Below, in pieces: positions 7,432 through 15,531 of a stretch of 64,000 nt of DNA. Position 1 is the stretch's first letter; each line of letters starts with the position of its first letter. This stretch comes from Bordetella petrii (GTDB lineage Bacteria; Pseudomonadota; Gammaproteobacteria; Burkholderiales; Burkholderiaceae_B). The position numbers and the translations under genes were made by a program. Location of the stretch: positions 310,001-374,000 of the forward strand of contig WMBV01000002.1 of the NCBI GenBank assembly GCA_017745595.1. The letters run 5' to 3'. The notes beneath the pieces were generated by a model, which was given only the letters and a program-made list of their open reading frames with translations, searched no databases and had not been told where the DNA came from.

Positions 7432-8511
7432 TCAGGCGTCCGGGTTCAGGGCATATTCGGCGAGCGACAGATTCATGCGCGCCTCGACGTCGGGATAGAC
7501 GGCCGGATCGAAGATGCCCGCGCCCATCGGCAGGCGTCCCTTGGCCACGACCAGGACCGCCACGCGGCGGCCGGCCTCCAGCTCCGAGATGGCCAGGACC
7601 TCGCCGGTTTCCTCGTCGAGCACGGCCTGCAGGTCGGGGAACGTGGAAACGCGCCGGCCGTCGGCTTCGGCCGTCATGAACTCGTTGCACACGCCCAGCG
7701 CGATGCGGGCCCCGGTGGCGGCGTCGGTGACGGCCACTTCGCCCACGTCGAAACCTTCGCGATAGGCCACCGTCACGCCCGCGATCTCGCCGCGCGCCAG
7801 CACCCGGGCGCCGGAGGCCGCCACCAGAGCGGCCAGGCGGGCCTCGCCCTGCGCCGGCGCGGCCAGCATGGCTCGCCCGACGCTGAGCTGGTAGCCGATG
7901 GCGCCATGCGCGGCGGCGTCCGACACCATGCCGGCGGCCAGCGGGCCGCGGCACGCCATGATCAGCCCGCCCGCCTGGACGGCGGCCGCGCGCAGCAAGG
8001 CGGCGGTCGTCAGCATGTTGCCGTGGAGGGTGACCTCCAGCCCCGTGCCCACGCCGCATTGATACAGCAGCGCGTCCGGTCGCGACGACAGGCCCAGGCT
8101 GCCCATCCGCACGGTGGGATGCCCGCGCCCGTTGCACGCCGCGTCCAGCAGCGGCACGCCCAGTTCGGCCGCCAGCAGCCAGGCGTAGAAGCCTGGGACG
8201 TGGCCCGGCATCACCGCGTCGATGCGCGCGCCGCTGGCCTGCACCAGATTGCGCGCGGCGCGCAGCGCATGGTCGGGATCCGCCAGGTGCTTGCCCGCGC
8301 CCGGCGCGCCCACCGCCGTCGACACCAGGATCTGCGCGTCCGCCGGCAGGCTGGCCAGCGGGCGCAGCGCCAGCGGTCCGCGGGCACAGGCCAGTTCGGC
8401 GAAGTGGCGGCTCTGCGCCACGCGGGCGCGGCCGCTGCCGCCGGCCGACAGCAGCAATCCGCCCGCGATGGCGGCGTCGATATCTTCCAAGCCCAAGGTG
8501 TCCTGGCTCAT
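7432..8511 (-). CDS. DUF917 / S-methyl-thiohydantoin desulfurase family protein
   Basis: 359 residues. The sequence matches the DUF917 family: opening [23 protein letters not shown], then [10 protein letters not shown] near 115, and [12 protein letters not shown] near the end. This family is annotated in recent domain resources as thiohydantoin desulfurase, and the published ergothioneine route needs such a novel enzyme between hydratase and hydantoinase. Expected reaction: hydrolytic loss of sulfide (or methanethiol) from the thiohydantoin-propionate, giving hydantoin-propionate. The start codon overlaps the stop of the hydratase gene by 4 bp, so the two are translationally coupled. Family assignment is from memory, not a search. 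Confidence 0.7.
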   Translation of the reverse strand: MSQDTLGLEDIDAAIAGGLLLSAGGSGRARVAQSRHFAELACARGPLALRPLASLPADAQILVSTAVGAPGAGKHLADPDHALRAARNLVQASGARIDAVMPGHVPGFYAWLLAAELGVPLLDAACNGRGHPTVRMGSLGLSSRPDALLYQCGVGTGLEVTLHGNMLTTAALLRAAAVQAGGLIMACRGPLAAGMVSDAAAHGAIGYQLSVGRAMLAAPAQGEARLAALVAASGARVLARGEIAGVTVAYREGFDVGEVAVTDAATGARIALGVCNEFMTAEADGRRVSTFPDLQAVLDEETGEVLAISELEAGRRVAVLVVAKGRLPMGAGIFDPAVYPDVEARMNLSLAEYALNPDA

Positions 8512-10148
8512 GCCTGCCTCCCCGCGCCCGCCACGCCCAGGCCGGCGGCCTCGGCGACGCCAAGCGCCTGTTCATAGCCGGCCTCGGCATACCGCGTCAC
8601 GCCGATCCCCGTGTCCCCGTCCAGCACCGCCGCCAGCCGCTCGGCGGCCAGCGGCGTGCCGTCGGCGATCACCGTATGGCCCGCGCTCTGGGACTTGTTG
8701 CCGTTCGAATGGATGGCCACCAGCGTGGCGCCGCCGCTGCAGGCCAGCATGGCGTTGAGCAAGGGCCAATCGGCGATGGCGTCGCTGCCATCCTGCATTT
8801 TTTCCGTTTCGCGATACGGCGACGCGACCGAGCCCGCGTCCAGGTGGTCGCGCGTGAACGCGATGGGCGCGCTGATGCGCCCGCTGGCCACCGCCTCGTT
8901 CACGCGCAGCGCCAGGCGGCTGCGCTCGCCGTGCCCCAGCCAGCCGATGCGCGCCGGCAGGCCTTGGAACTGGATATGCTTGCGCGCCATGCCAATCCAG
9001 TGGCGGATCGGATGATCCGCGTCGAAGGTTTCGTCGATGAGGGCGTCGACGGCCTCGATATCCTTCGGATCGCCCGAGGCCGCGACCCAGCGGAACGGCC
9101 CGATGCCCAGACAGAACAGCGGCCGGATGAACAGCGTCACGAAGGACTCCAGCTCCGCCGCCTGCGGCAGCCCCGCCTCGACGGCGCGGGCGCGCAAAGT
9201 GTTGCCGTATTCGAACGCCAGCGCGCCGCGGCGCTGGAACTCCAGGATGGCGCCGGCGTGGCGCAGCAGCGTCGCGGCGGCGGCGGCCAGCGCAGCGGCC
9301 GGATCTTCCTGTATCCAGCGGGCCGCCTGCGCGGGCGTCAAGCCCGACGGCACATAGCCGCGATAGGGATCGACCATGCATTGGTCGGTGACGATGTCAG
9401 GCTGGAATCCGCGCGCCAGCATCGCCTCGTAGAGGTCGGCCGCGTTGCCGGCCAGGCCCACCGAGCCGCCCTCGCCCGCGCCGGCCAGCGCCTGGATGCG
9501 CGCCAGGGCATCGTCCAGCGAGGCCGCGATCATATCCAGGTAGCCGGTGTCGGCGCGGCGCTGCAGGGCGTCGGGATTGGCGTCCACCACCAGTGTGGCC
9601 GCGCCCGCCATCTTGCCGGCCAGCGGCTGGGCGCCGCCCATGCCGCCGCAGCCGGCCGTCAGGATGACCCGCCCCGCCAGCGAACCGTCGAAATACTGGT
9701 GCGCGGCCCCGACGAAGGATTGATAGGTGCCCTGCACGATGCCCTGGCTGCCGATGTACTGCCAGCAGGCCGCCGTCATGCCCGGCAGGATGGTCAGGCC
9801 GCGCTGTTCCAGCTGGAACATGGCGTCGTCGCCCGCCCACCGGCCCAGCACGTTGCCATTGGCCAGCAGCACCCGCGGCGCCCGCTCGTGCGTGCGGAAG
9901 CGCGCCACCGGTTTGCCGGATTGCACGATCAGCGTCTCGTCGTTGTCCAGCGTCTTCAGCGCCTGGACGATGCGGTCGAAGCTGTCCCAGTCACGCGCGG
10001 CCTTCGCCGCCGACATGTAGATCACCAGGTCTTCCGGACGCTCGCCGTTCTCCAGGTTGTTCTCCAGCATCCGCAGGATCACTTCCTGGTGCCAGCCCTT
10101 GCAGCGCAGCGCGGTGCCGCGTTGTGCCCGAATGCGTCGTGATTCCAT
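8508..10148 (-). CDS. urocanase-family hydratase, probable (S-methyl) thiourocanate hydratase
   Basis: 546 residues, close to urocanase (about 555). Family blocks: [13 protein letters not shown], the NAD-binding [42 protein letters not shown] and [15 protein letters not shown]. Two expected urocanase features differ. [11 protein letters not shown] has Gly where histidine-pathway urocanases have Cys (ARICW), and the C-terminal HHGGGVGMG stretch is replaced by [12 protein letters not shown]. Such changes fit a hydratase for a sulfur-substituted or alkylated urocanate. The ATG at 10146-10148 follows a perfect GGAGGGG site; the longer open frame upstream is unrelated. Overlaps the desulfurase start, and lies 29 bp after the carbamoylase. 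Confidence 0.75.
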   Translation of the reverse strand: MESRRIRAQRGTALRCKGWHQEVILRMLENNLENGERPEDLVIYMSAAKAARDWDSFDRIVQALKTLDNDETLIVQSGKPVARFRTHERAPRVLLANGNVLGRWAGDDAMFQLEQRGLTILPGMTAACWQYIGSQGIVQGTYQSFVGAAHQYFDGSLAGRVILTAGCGGMGGAQPLAGKMAGAATLVVDANPDALQRRADTGYLDMIAASLDDALARIQALAGAGEGGSVGLAGNAADLYEAMLARGFQPDIVTDQCMVDPYRGYVPSGLTPAQAARWIQEDPAAALAAAAATLLRHAGAILEFQRRGALAFEYGNTLRARAVEAGLPQAAELESFVTLFIRPLFCLGIGPFRWVAASGDPKDIEAVDALIDETFDADHPIRHWIGMARKHIQFQGLPARIGWLGHGERSRLALRVNEAVASGRISAPIAFTRDHLDAGSVASPYRETEKMQDGSDAIADWPLLNAMLACSGGATLVAIHSNGNKSQSAGHTVIADGTPLAAERLAAVLDGDTGIGVTRYAEAGYEQALGVAEAAGLGVAGAGRQA

Positions 10149-10177
10149 TTTTTCCCCTCCGGGGCATTCCCCGTCGT

Positions 10178-11440
10178 TCAGGACCGCGCCAACGCGCGGT
10201 CGAGTTTGTGCAATGTCTGATAAAGGACCCGCGTGCCGTCCGCCAACTGCCGGGGCTCCAGCCACTCTTCCGGGCAATGGCTGCGCCCGTTCAGGCAGGG
10301 CACAAAGATCATGCCCATCGGGCCGACCGCGGCCATGTAGGCGGCATCATGACCCGCGCCGCTGGGCAGCACCATGCTCGCAAGCCCCAGTTCCTGCGCG
10401 GCCTCGCCGATCGTCCGCATGACCTCGGGCGTGCAGTCGGTGGGTTGCGCGTCGGTGAGCGCGCGCATCGATGCCCGCAGCCCGGCGGCTTCCAGCCGGG
10501 GCACCACCGCCTCCAGCACGCGTTCCGGAAACACGCGCAGCACGGCGCTGTCGCCGCTGCGCACCTCCAGCGTCATCCGCACCGCGCCGGGCACCGCATT
10601 GGCCACGTTCGGCGTCATTTCCAGCCGGCCCACCGTCGCCACCACATAGGCCGGGCCGTCCAGATAGCCGTTCGCCCGGTTGCGCGCTTCGAGGACGATC
10701 TCGGCCGCGCCGGCCAGCGCATCGCGCCGGATATCCATGGGCGTCGTGCCCGCGTGGTCCGGGCGCCCCAGCACCTCGATCGCGACGCGGCGGATGCCGA
10801 CGATGCTGCTGACCACGCCTATCGGCAGGCCGCGGCTTTCCAGCACCGGCCCCTGCTCGATGTGCAGTTCCACGAAGGCGGCGTTCGGCGCGCCGCGGCG
10901 GTCCGCCGAGCCGATGGCCGCCACGTCGCCGCCGATGCGGGCGATGCCTTGCGACAGCGTCTCGCCGGCCGGGTCCGCCTGCGCCAGAAGGTCCGGCGTC
11001 AACGCCCCGGCGAGCGCGCGGCTGCCCACGCAGGACACGCCGTAGTCGCTGGGCTCCTCGGACAGGAAATCGATGATCTCCAGCGGATGCTCGAAACGCA
11101 GGTTGTCTTCCTGCATGCAATGGGCGATTTCCAGGCCGGCCAGCACGCCGGCGATGCCGTCGAACCGGCCACCGTCGACCACCGTATCGCAGTGCGATCC
11201 CGTCGCCAGCGGCGCCAGCCCGTCGCGACGCCCAGGACGGCGGCCGATCAGGTTGCCCGCCGCGTCCACCCGCGTCTCCAGCCCGGCTTCGCGGAACGAG
11301 TCAGCCAGCCAGGAGCGCGCGGCGGCGAACTCCGGGCCGAAGGCGCGGCGCGTCCAGGGTAACCCCGGGCGCGTGAACTCGGCCAGCCGCTGCACCCGCT
11401 GCCACAGCCGGTCTGCGTCAATGCGGGGAGCGGCGGTCAA
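10178..11440 (-). CDS. M20-family N-carbamoyl amino acid hydrolase / allantoate amidohydrolase-like
   Basis: 420 residues from a TTG start whose TTGA overlaps the TGA of the hydantoinase gene. Binuclear-metal ligands of the family are present: GSHCDT (His83, Asp85), GRFDG (Asp94), SEEPSDYG, ELHIEQGPVLE and SHCPEEW near the C-terminus, with the dimerisation region GRPDHAGTTPM. Family members hydrolyse N-carbamoyl amino acids, ureidoglycine or allantoate to the amine, CO2 and ammonia. After a hydantoinase it should release the free amino acid, here glutamate if the pathway begins from a histidine betaine. A GGGAG sequence precedes the TTG. Confidence 0.8.
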   Translation of the reverse strand: MTAAPRIDADRLWQRVQRLAEFTRPGLPWTRRAFGPEFAAARSWLADSFREAGLETRVDAAGNLIGRRPGRRDGLAPLATGSHCDTVVDGGRFDGIAGVLAGLEIAHCMQEDNLRFEHPLEIIDFLSEEPSDYGVSCVGSRALAGALTPDLLAQADPAGETLSQGIARIGGDVAAIGSADRRGAPNAAFVELHIEQGPVLESRGLPIGVVSSIVGIRRVAIEVLGRPDHAGTTPMDIRRDALAGAAEIVLEARNRANGYLDGPAYVVATVGRLEMTPNVANAVPGAVRMTLEVRSGDSAVLRVFPERVLEAVVPRLEAAGLRASMRALTDAQPTDCTPEVMRTIGEAAQELGLASMVLPSGAGHDAAYMAAVGPMGMIFVPCLNGRSHCPEEWLEPRQLADGTRVLYQTLHKLDRALARS

Positions 11441-12819
11441 CGCGAAGCTCCCGCGGCGGGACGCAGGAAGCGGCCGAAGCCCGCCTCGTTGCGGATCGCG
11501 CCGTCGTAGGCCAGGCGCCCACGGCAATAGGTGGCGCTGACGCGCACGCTGAATTCCATGCCCTCGAACGAGCTCCACTGCACGGCGGACAGGCTGCCGG
11601 CGGGGTCGAACGCGTAGCGCTCCGGCTTGAGCAGCGCCAAGTCGGCGTCCTGCCCCACGGCCAGCCCGCCCTTGCGGTTGTGCAGCAGGAAATGGCGCGC
11701 CGGATTGGCGCTCAGCTGCCGCGTCACCATCGTGGGCGAAATGCCGCGGTCTTCGCAGCCCGTCCAGAAGGCCGGCAGCAGCGTCTCCAGGCCCGGTCCG
11801 CCGGAAGAATTCTTGAAGACGTTGGGATTCTGCTTGCGCTCCAGGCCCCAGCTCACGTGGTCCGACGACACGAAGGTGCAGTCGCCCCGGGCGATGTGGG
11901 TCCACAGCAGCTCGACTTCTTCTTTGGGCCGGATCGGCGGGTAATGCTTGGTCTTGGCGCCGAAGCGCCGGGTGTGTTCTTCATGGTTGAGCATCAGGTA
12001 CTGCACGCAGGTCTCGATCGAGACCGCGTGCCCGCTACGGCGGTACATATCGTGGATCTCGAAGCCGCGCGCGGTGGAGACATGCACCACGTGCGCGCGC
12101 GCCCCGGTCTCCGCACCGATTTCGTAGATGCCCGCGGTCGCCAGGTTTTCGATCAGCGGCGTGTGGGCGCGCATGAAGGCGTCCCAGCCGGTGTCGCCGG
12201 CCTCGACCATGCGGGCGATATTCTTGCGGGTCAGTTCCTGATTCTGGTTGTGCACGCCGCAAGCCAGGCCCGAAGGCGCGATCAGCCGGAAGGCCTCGTA
12301 CAGCAGGTCTTCCTCGACGCGCGGGAAGCGGCCGGGGCTGGCTTCGAAGGTCGAGAACTTGAACGCGCACACGCCGCCTTCGATCAGGCCGCCGGCCGCG
12401 CCCAACCCGTGGATATCGTTGAGTGTGCCGTACAGCGCCACGTCCACGTGGCAGTCGCGCTCGACCTCGGCGATCTTGGCGTCCAGGCTGGCCCGGCACG
12501 CGACGGGCTCGGGATCGTCGTAGGGCATGTCGACCATGGTGGTCACGCCACCGGCGGCGGCCGCCCGCGAGGCATGGCCCAGGCCCTCCTGGGCGGCCTG
12601 GCTGGCCGCGTGGACCTGCCCATCGACCACGCCGGGCACGATCCACAGGCCGCGCGCATCGACGCGGTCCCGCGCCATAGGGGCATCCGCCCCGTCCCGG
12701 CATTGCCCGCGGGCCGCCACCCGTCCGTCCCGGATGCCGATCCAGCCGTCCTGCACCACGGCGTCTGCATCCACGATATTGCCGCGCACCACCAAGTCAA
12801 AGTCGCTCACCTCAGCCAT
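11437..12819 (-). CDS. dihydropyrimidinase/hydantoinase-type amidohydrolase
   Basis: 460 residues, first gene of the operon. Amidohydrolase landmarks: VDGQVHA (66-71), KF at about 154 for the carbamylated Lys, GVHNQNQ, HVVHVST and SSDHVSWG with the catalytic Asp. The first metal motif, normally DxHxH, reads Asp-Gly-Gln-Val-His, so one zinc ligand His is Gln. C-terminal SANPAR and VGQDADLALL are typical. Expected to open a hydantoin ring to an N-carbamoyl amino acid. The ATG at 12817-12819 has GAGG abutting it; a GTG three codons on has better spacing, so the start is uncertain by 9 bp. Confidence 0.8.
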   Translation of the reverse strand: MAEVSDFDLVVRGNIVDADAVVQDGWIGIRDGRVAARGQCRDGADAPMARDRVDARGLWIVPGVVDGQVHAASQAAQEGLGHASRAAAAGGVTTMVDMPYDDPEPVACRASLDAKIAEVERDCHVDVALYGTLNDIHGLGAAGGLIEGGVCAFKFSTFEASPGRFPRVEEDLLYEAFRLIAPSGLACGVHNQNQELTRKNIARMVEAGDTGWDAFMRAHTPLIENLATAGIYEIGAETGARAHVVHVSTARGFEIHDMYRRSGHAVSIETCVQYLMLNHEEHTRRFGAKTKHYPPIRPKEEVELLWTHIARGDCTFVSSDHVSWGLERKQNPNVFKNSSGGPGLETLLPAFWTGCEDRGISPTMVTRQLSANPARHFLLHNRKGGLAVGQDADLALLKPERYAFDPAGSLSAVQWSSFEGMEFSVRVSATYCRGRLAYDGAIRNEAGFGRFLRPAAGASR

Positions 12820-12864
12820 CCTCAAGACAGGGGAACAGGCAGTATAGGAAGGACTAGCCACAAT

Positions 12865-12884
12865 GGCTTATGCTTATTTATGCC
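12865..12884. promoter_or_regulatory. candidate LysR operator in the divergent intergenic region
   Basis: An AT-rich imperfect dyad of the form GGC-N-TA ... TA-N-GCC spans these 20 bp in the 95-bp gap between the hydantoinase operon and the LysR gene. A TATACT hexamer on the minus strand (complement of 12844-12849 region) could be the operon -10. Placement fits a LysR regulator controlling the operon and itself, but no footprint is implied. Confidence 0.3.
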
Positions 12885-12914
12885 GTTTTCATAATCTCGT
12901 GTTATCGATAAAAA

Positions 12915-13799
12915 ATGAAAATAAACCTGCGTCAGATCGAAGTCTTCCGCGCCATCATGCTGGCGCGCTCCATCAGCGGCGCGGCCAAGGTGCTCAACGT
13001 TTCCCAGCCGGCCGTCAGCCGGCTGGTTGCGTACACCGAGCAGCGCCTGGGCATTCAATTGTTCGAGCGCATCAAGGGGCGCGTCTACCCAACGCCCGAG
13101 GCCAACCGGCTTTTCACGGAAGTCGATTCGCTCTATCAATACGTCACGCGCGTCAACGAGGTGGCCGAAGACCTGATCCACCAACGGACCGCGTACCTGC
13201 GCGTGGCCTGCAGCGCCAACCTGAGCCAGTCCTTGATGCCGCGCGCCATCAGCACCTTCGCGCGCGCGCACCCCGACGTGCAGGTGGTCCTGCGGACGAT
13301 GAGCCCCAGCGCCTTGCTACAAGCCTTGCTGGAACGGCAATTCGAGATTGGCGTTGCCCACATGCCCATCGGCCACCCCAACCTGCGCGTGCATCCGCTG
13401 TGCGAAACGGGCTGGTCGGTGGCGATCCCGCGGTCGCATTCGCTGGCGCGGCGCCGCAAGATCCAGGTCCAGGACCTCGAAGGGCAGAAGCTGATCGGCT
13501 ACGCCACGGACATCCCGTTCGCGCAATCGCTGCGCGACGTGGCCGAACGCGCCGGCAGCCGGCTGCGCTTCAGCATCGAGGTGCAGCAGGTCCACGTCGC
13601 CTGGGCCCTGGCCGAGGAGCACACCGGCATCGCGCTGGTGGATACGCTCACCGCGTCGCGGCTGGCCCACCCCGACGTGGTGGTCAAGCCCCTGGCCACC
13701 GACGTGCGGGTGAACGTGGACGCCTTCCACCTCCTGTACGAACCGCTGGGCCGCCCGGCGAAAGACTTCCTCAAGACCTTGAAGACGCTCACGCCCTGA
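12915..13799 (+). CDS. LysR-family transcriptional regulator
   Basis: 294 residues. The winged helix-turn-helix occupies residues 1-60 (LRQIEVFRAIMLARSISGAAKVLNVSQPAVSRLVAYTEQRLGIQLFER), followed by a linker helix and a two-lobed periplasmic-binding-type effector domain. Effector-domain markers include FEIGVAHMP and AWALAEEHTGIALVD. It is transcribed divergently from the eight-gene catabolic operon, the standard layout for a LysR activator responding to a pathway compound (perhaps the betaine or the unsaturated acid). The ATG at 12915 follows an AT-rich stretch with no strong ribosome site. Confidence 0.9.
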   Translation: MKINLRQIEVFRAIMLARSISGAAKVLNVSQPAVSRLVAYTEQRLGIQLFERIKGRVYPTPEANRLFTEVDSLYQYVTRVNEVAEDLIHQRTAYLRVACSANLSQSLMPRAISTFARAHPDVQVVLRTMSPSALLQALLERQFEIGVAHMPIGHPNLRVHPLCETGWSVAIPRSHSLARRRKIQVQDLEGQKLIGYATDIPFAQSLRDVAERAGSRLRFSIEVQQVHVAWALAEEHTGIALVDTLTASRLAHPDVVVKPLATDVRVNVDAFHLLYEPLGRPAKDFLKTLKTLTP

Positions 13800-14106
13800 C
13801 CCGGCGGGCCGCGGATTGCCAGTCCGACCCTGATGGCCGTCTAGTACCGCTCCCCATCCCGGCCGCACATGACGCTCTCACGATGAAAGATTTCAACTGG
13901 CCAGTGGACGTGGACGGCTTGCTCCATGACCCGTCGGGCGGCCGCTTGTCGGCCAGAAGCGGACAGTAATTCCAATAAATGAATCTGCTCTCCTTTTGTG
14001 CACTGGAAAACTGAGCAACTATTCTGTTCCAAGATGCACGAGTCCCCCTGAACAGCGTTTTTGTTCCTATCAATGGGCCCGCCATCGTGCACAGCCTATA
14101 AGGTAA
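13800..14106. other. intergenic stretch without recognisable gene
   Basis: About 300 bp, noticeably less GC-rich than the neighbours, between the LysR gene and the IS remnant. Short open frames exist on both strands, but none has a recognisable domain, a ribosome site or normal codon use. The drop in GC marks it as foreign or decaying DNA. Confidence 0.6.
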
Positions 14107-14149
14107 TCCCCCCGTAAAGACGTTGTAGTCAGAAGTAGAATTTTCTCGT

Positions 14150-14357
14150 TGAGGAGTTCTAGCCTGAGCTGTGCCGGGAGCTTGGCATCAGCTCGGCCAC
14201 GTTCTTATAAGCGGCGTTCCAAGTACGGTGGCATGGACGTGTCGCTAATGGCGCGCATGAAGGAGCTTGAGGCCGAGAATGCGCGGCTGCGCAGGATGTA
14301 CGTCGAGGAGAAGCTCAAGCCCGGGATCGTGACGGAGGCGCTGGAAAAAAAGTGGTG
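14150..14357 (+). pseudogene. IS3-family transposase orfA remnant
   Basis: Readable residues ELCRELGISSATF (about 14164-14205), then after an inserted base near 14208 the frame continues as RRSKYGGMDVSLMARM and the leucine-zipper-like KELEAENARLRRMYVEEKL. It ends in LEKKW just after the A7-G run (14345-14351) that would drive -1 frameshifting into orfB. The N-terminal half of the helix-turn-helix is missing or scrambled. Non-functional. Confidence 0.7.
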
Positions 14358-14582
14358 AGGCCATCTCGCCGCCGCGAGATGGCCCAACGTGCCGTGCAGG
14401 ACCGTGGCGTATCGATCAGGATGGCCCGCGAGGCGTTCAGGGTCAGCCAGACTTGCTATCGGTATGTTGCCAAGGGCGACGCAGGGCATAAAGCTCGAAT
14501 ATATTCAGCCGGGCAAGCCACAACAGAATGTCTACGTCGAACGATTCAACAGAACCGTACGCTAACTTCTGGCAATCGCTGA
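14352..14582 (+). pseudogene. IS3-family transposase orfB remnant
   Basis: Begins VVRPSRRREMAQRAVQDRG and continues with the HTH_21-like segment REAFRVSQTCYRYVAKGD. At about 14490 the sequence jumps to the far end of the integrase core, QPGKPQQNVYVERFNRT, in a different frame. Roughly 170 residues holding the DDE catalytic residues are missing. Non-functional. Confidence 0.7.
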
Positions 14583-14729
14583 AAATGGGGGCATTGCCAA
14601 TCTAGCTCACGATAAAGGAGCGCCAAGCAGCAGCAAACGAAATGAATCGTGTTAGCCGCACGCCCCTTGTTTCGGTATTTCCCCAGAAATAGCGTGACCT
14701 CCTGGACCGGAAGTCCGTTGACCCGCTGT

Positions 14730-14766
14730 AAAGAAAAAGGCCCCCTTCCAGAGGAGAAGAGGCCTT
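14730..14766 (-). terminator. intrinsic terminator of ssb
   Basis: On the minus strand an AAGGCC ... GGCCTT stem (14761-14766 pairing with 14737-14742), extended by an inner CTTC/GAAG pairing, is followed directly by TTTCTTT. It lies 28 bp past the ssb stop codon. Confidence 0.8.
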
Positions 14767-14794
14767 AATCAACATTAATAAGGAATGGAAGGAA

Positions 14795-15304
14795 CTAGAA
14801 CGGAATATCGTCGTCCATGTCGGCCAGATTCGCGGCCCCGCCCGCGGCCGGCGCGGCCGCCGCCGGGGCCGGGCGTTGCGCCGGCGGACGCTGGGCCGGG
14901 GCGCGCTGCTGGCGCGGCGCGTCGTCGTAGCCGCCGCCCCCGCCATAGCTGCTGTCGCCGCCGCTGTCGCGGCCGCCCAGCATCTGCATCTGGTCGGCCA
15001 CGATTTCGGTGCTGTAGCGGTCGGCGCCGGTGTCCTTGTCTTGCCACTTGCGGGTCTTCAGGCGGCCCTCGATATACACCGACCGGCCCTTTTTCAGGTA
15101 TTCGCCGGCGATTTCAGCCAGGCGGTTGTACATGACGACCCGATGCCACTCGGTTTCTTCGCGGCGCTCGCCGCTGGCCTTGTCTTTCCATTGCGACGTG
15201 GTGGCGATGGAAACGTTGCAGATGGCCGCGCCGTCGGGGCTGTAGCGGACTTCGGGGTCGCGCCCCAGGTTGCCGACGAGAATGACTTTATTGACCGATG
15301 CCAT
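14795..15304 (-). CDS. ssb: single-stranded DNA-binding protein
   Basis: 169 residues. OB fold at residues 1-110: [21 protein letters not shown], then [14 protein letters not shown] and [20 protein letters not shown] low-complexity Gly/Pro/Gln/Ala linker (about 112-158) leads to the conserved acidic tip DMDDDIPF that recruits replication and repair enzymes. It coats single-stranded DNA as a tetramer. In related genomes ssb usually follows a major facilitator gene and uvrA; here a catabolic block lies between them. A terminator follows the gene. Confidence 0.97.
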   Translation of the reverse strand: MASVNKVILVGNLGRDPEVRYSPDGAAICNVSIATTSQWKDKASGERREETEWHRVVMYNRLAEIAGEYLKKGRSVYIEGRLKTRKWQDKDTGADRYSTEIVADQMQMLGGRDSGGDSSYGGGGGYDDAPRQQRAPAQRPPAQRPAPAAAAPAAGGAANLADMDDDIPF

Positions 15305-15531
15305 GGGGGATTGTCCTCTGGTGCTCTAGCGCAATGGAATTGCTCAAGAGGCAAAAATTTGTTCCAAACTGCCAGACTTGAGAAGGGGGGTTTTTGCCAA
15401 GTTTCTGGCCCTTGCAGCAGGCGGGGCGGGCGCAGCCAAGTGGGGCTGCCCGCCGCGGTGCTTCGTTACCGTAAGCTTACCGCACCTTGCCCGGATTTTA
15501 ACGGCCCAAGAGACACGCCTGTCCCTGCGGT

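Larger units (their letters stand above)
14107..14582 (+). mobile_element. remnant of an IS3-family insertion sequence
   Basis: Fragments of both IS3-family transposase frames lie in order on the plus strand. The orfA C-terminal coiled coil comes first, then the A7-G slippery site at 14345-14352, the orfB N-terminus, and a short piece of the DDE domain end (QPGKPQQNVYVERFNRT, about 14509-14560). The middle of orfB is deleted and orfA carries a frameshift, so the element is dead. Intact terminal inverted repeats were not found; the limits are approximate. From 14583 to 14729 I see nothing. Confidence 0.75.

Noticed and set aside
3820-10148. Ordinary histidine utilisation (hutH, hutU) operon
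   Set aside because: The lyase lacks MIO, the hydratase lacks expected urocanase residues, and hutI/hutG/hutF/hutC are absent while DUF917, hydantoinase and carbamoylase are present.
13841-14092. Small minus-strand open frame in the gap after the LysR gene
   Set aside because: No domain, no ribosome site, unusual codon use; lies in low-GC decayed DNA.
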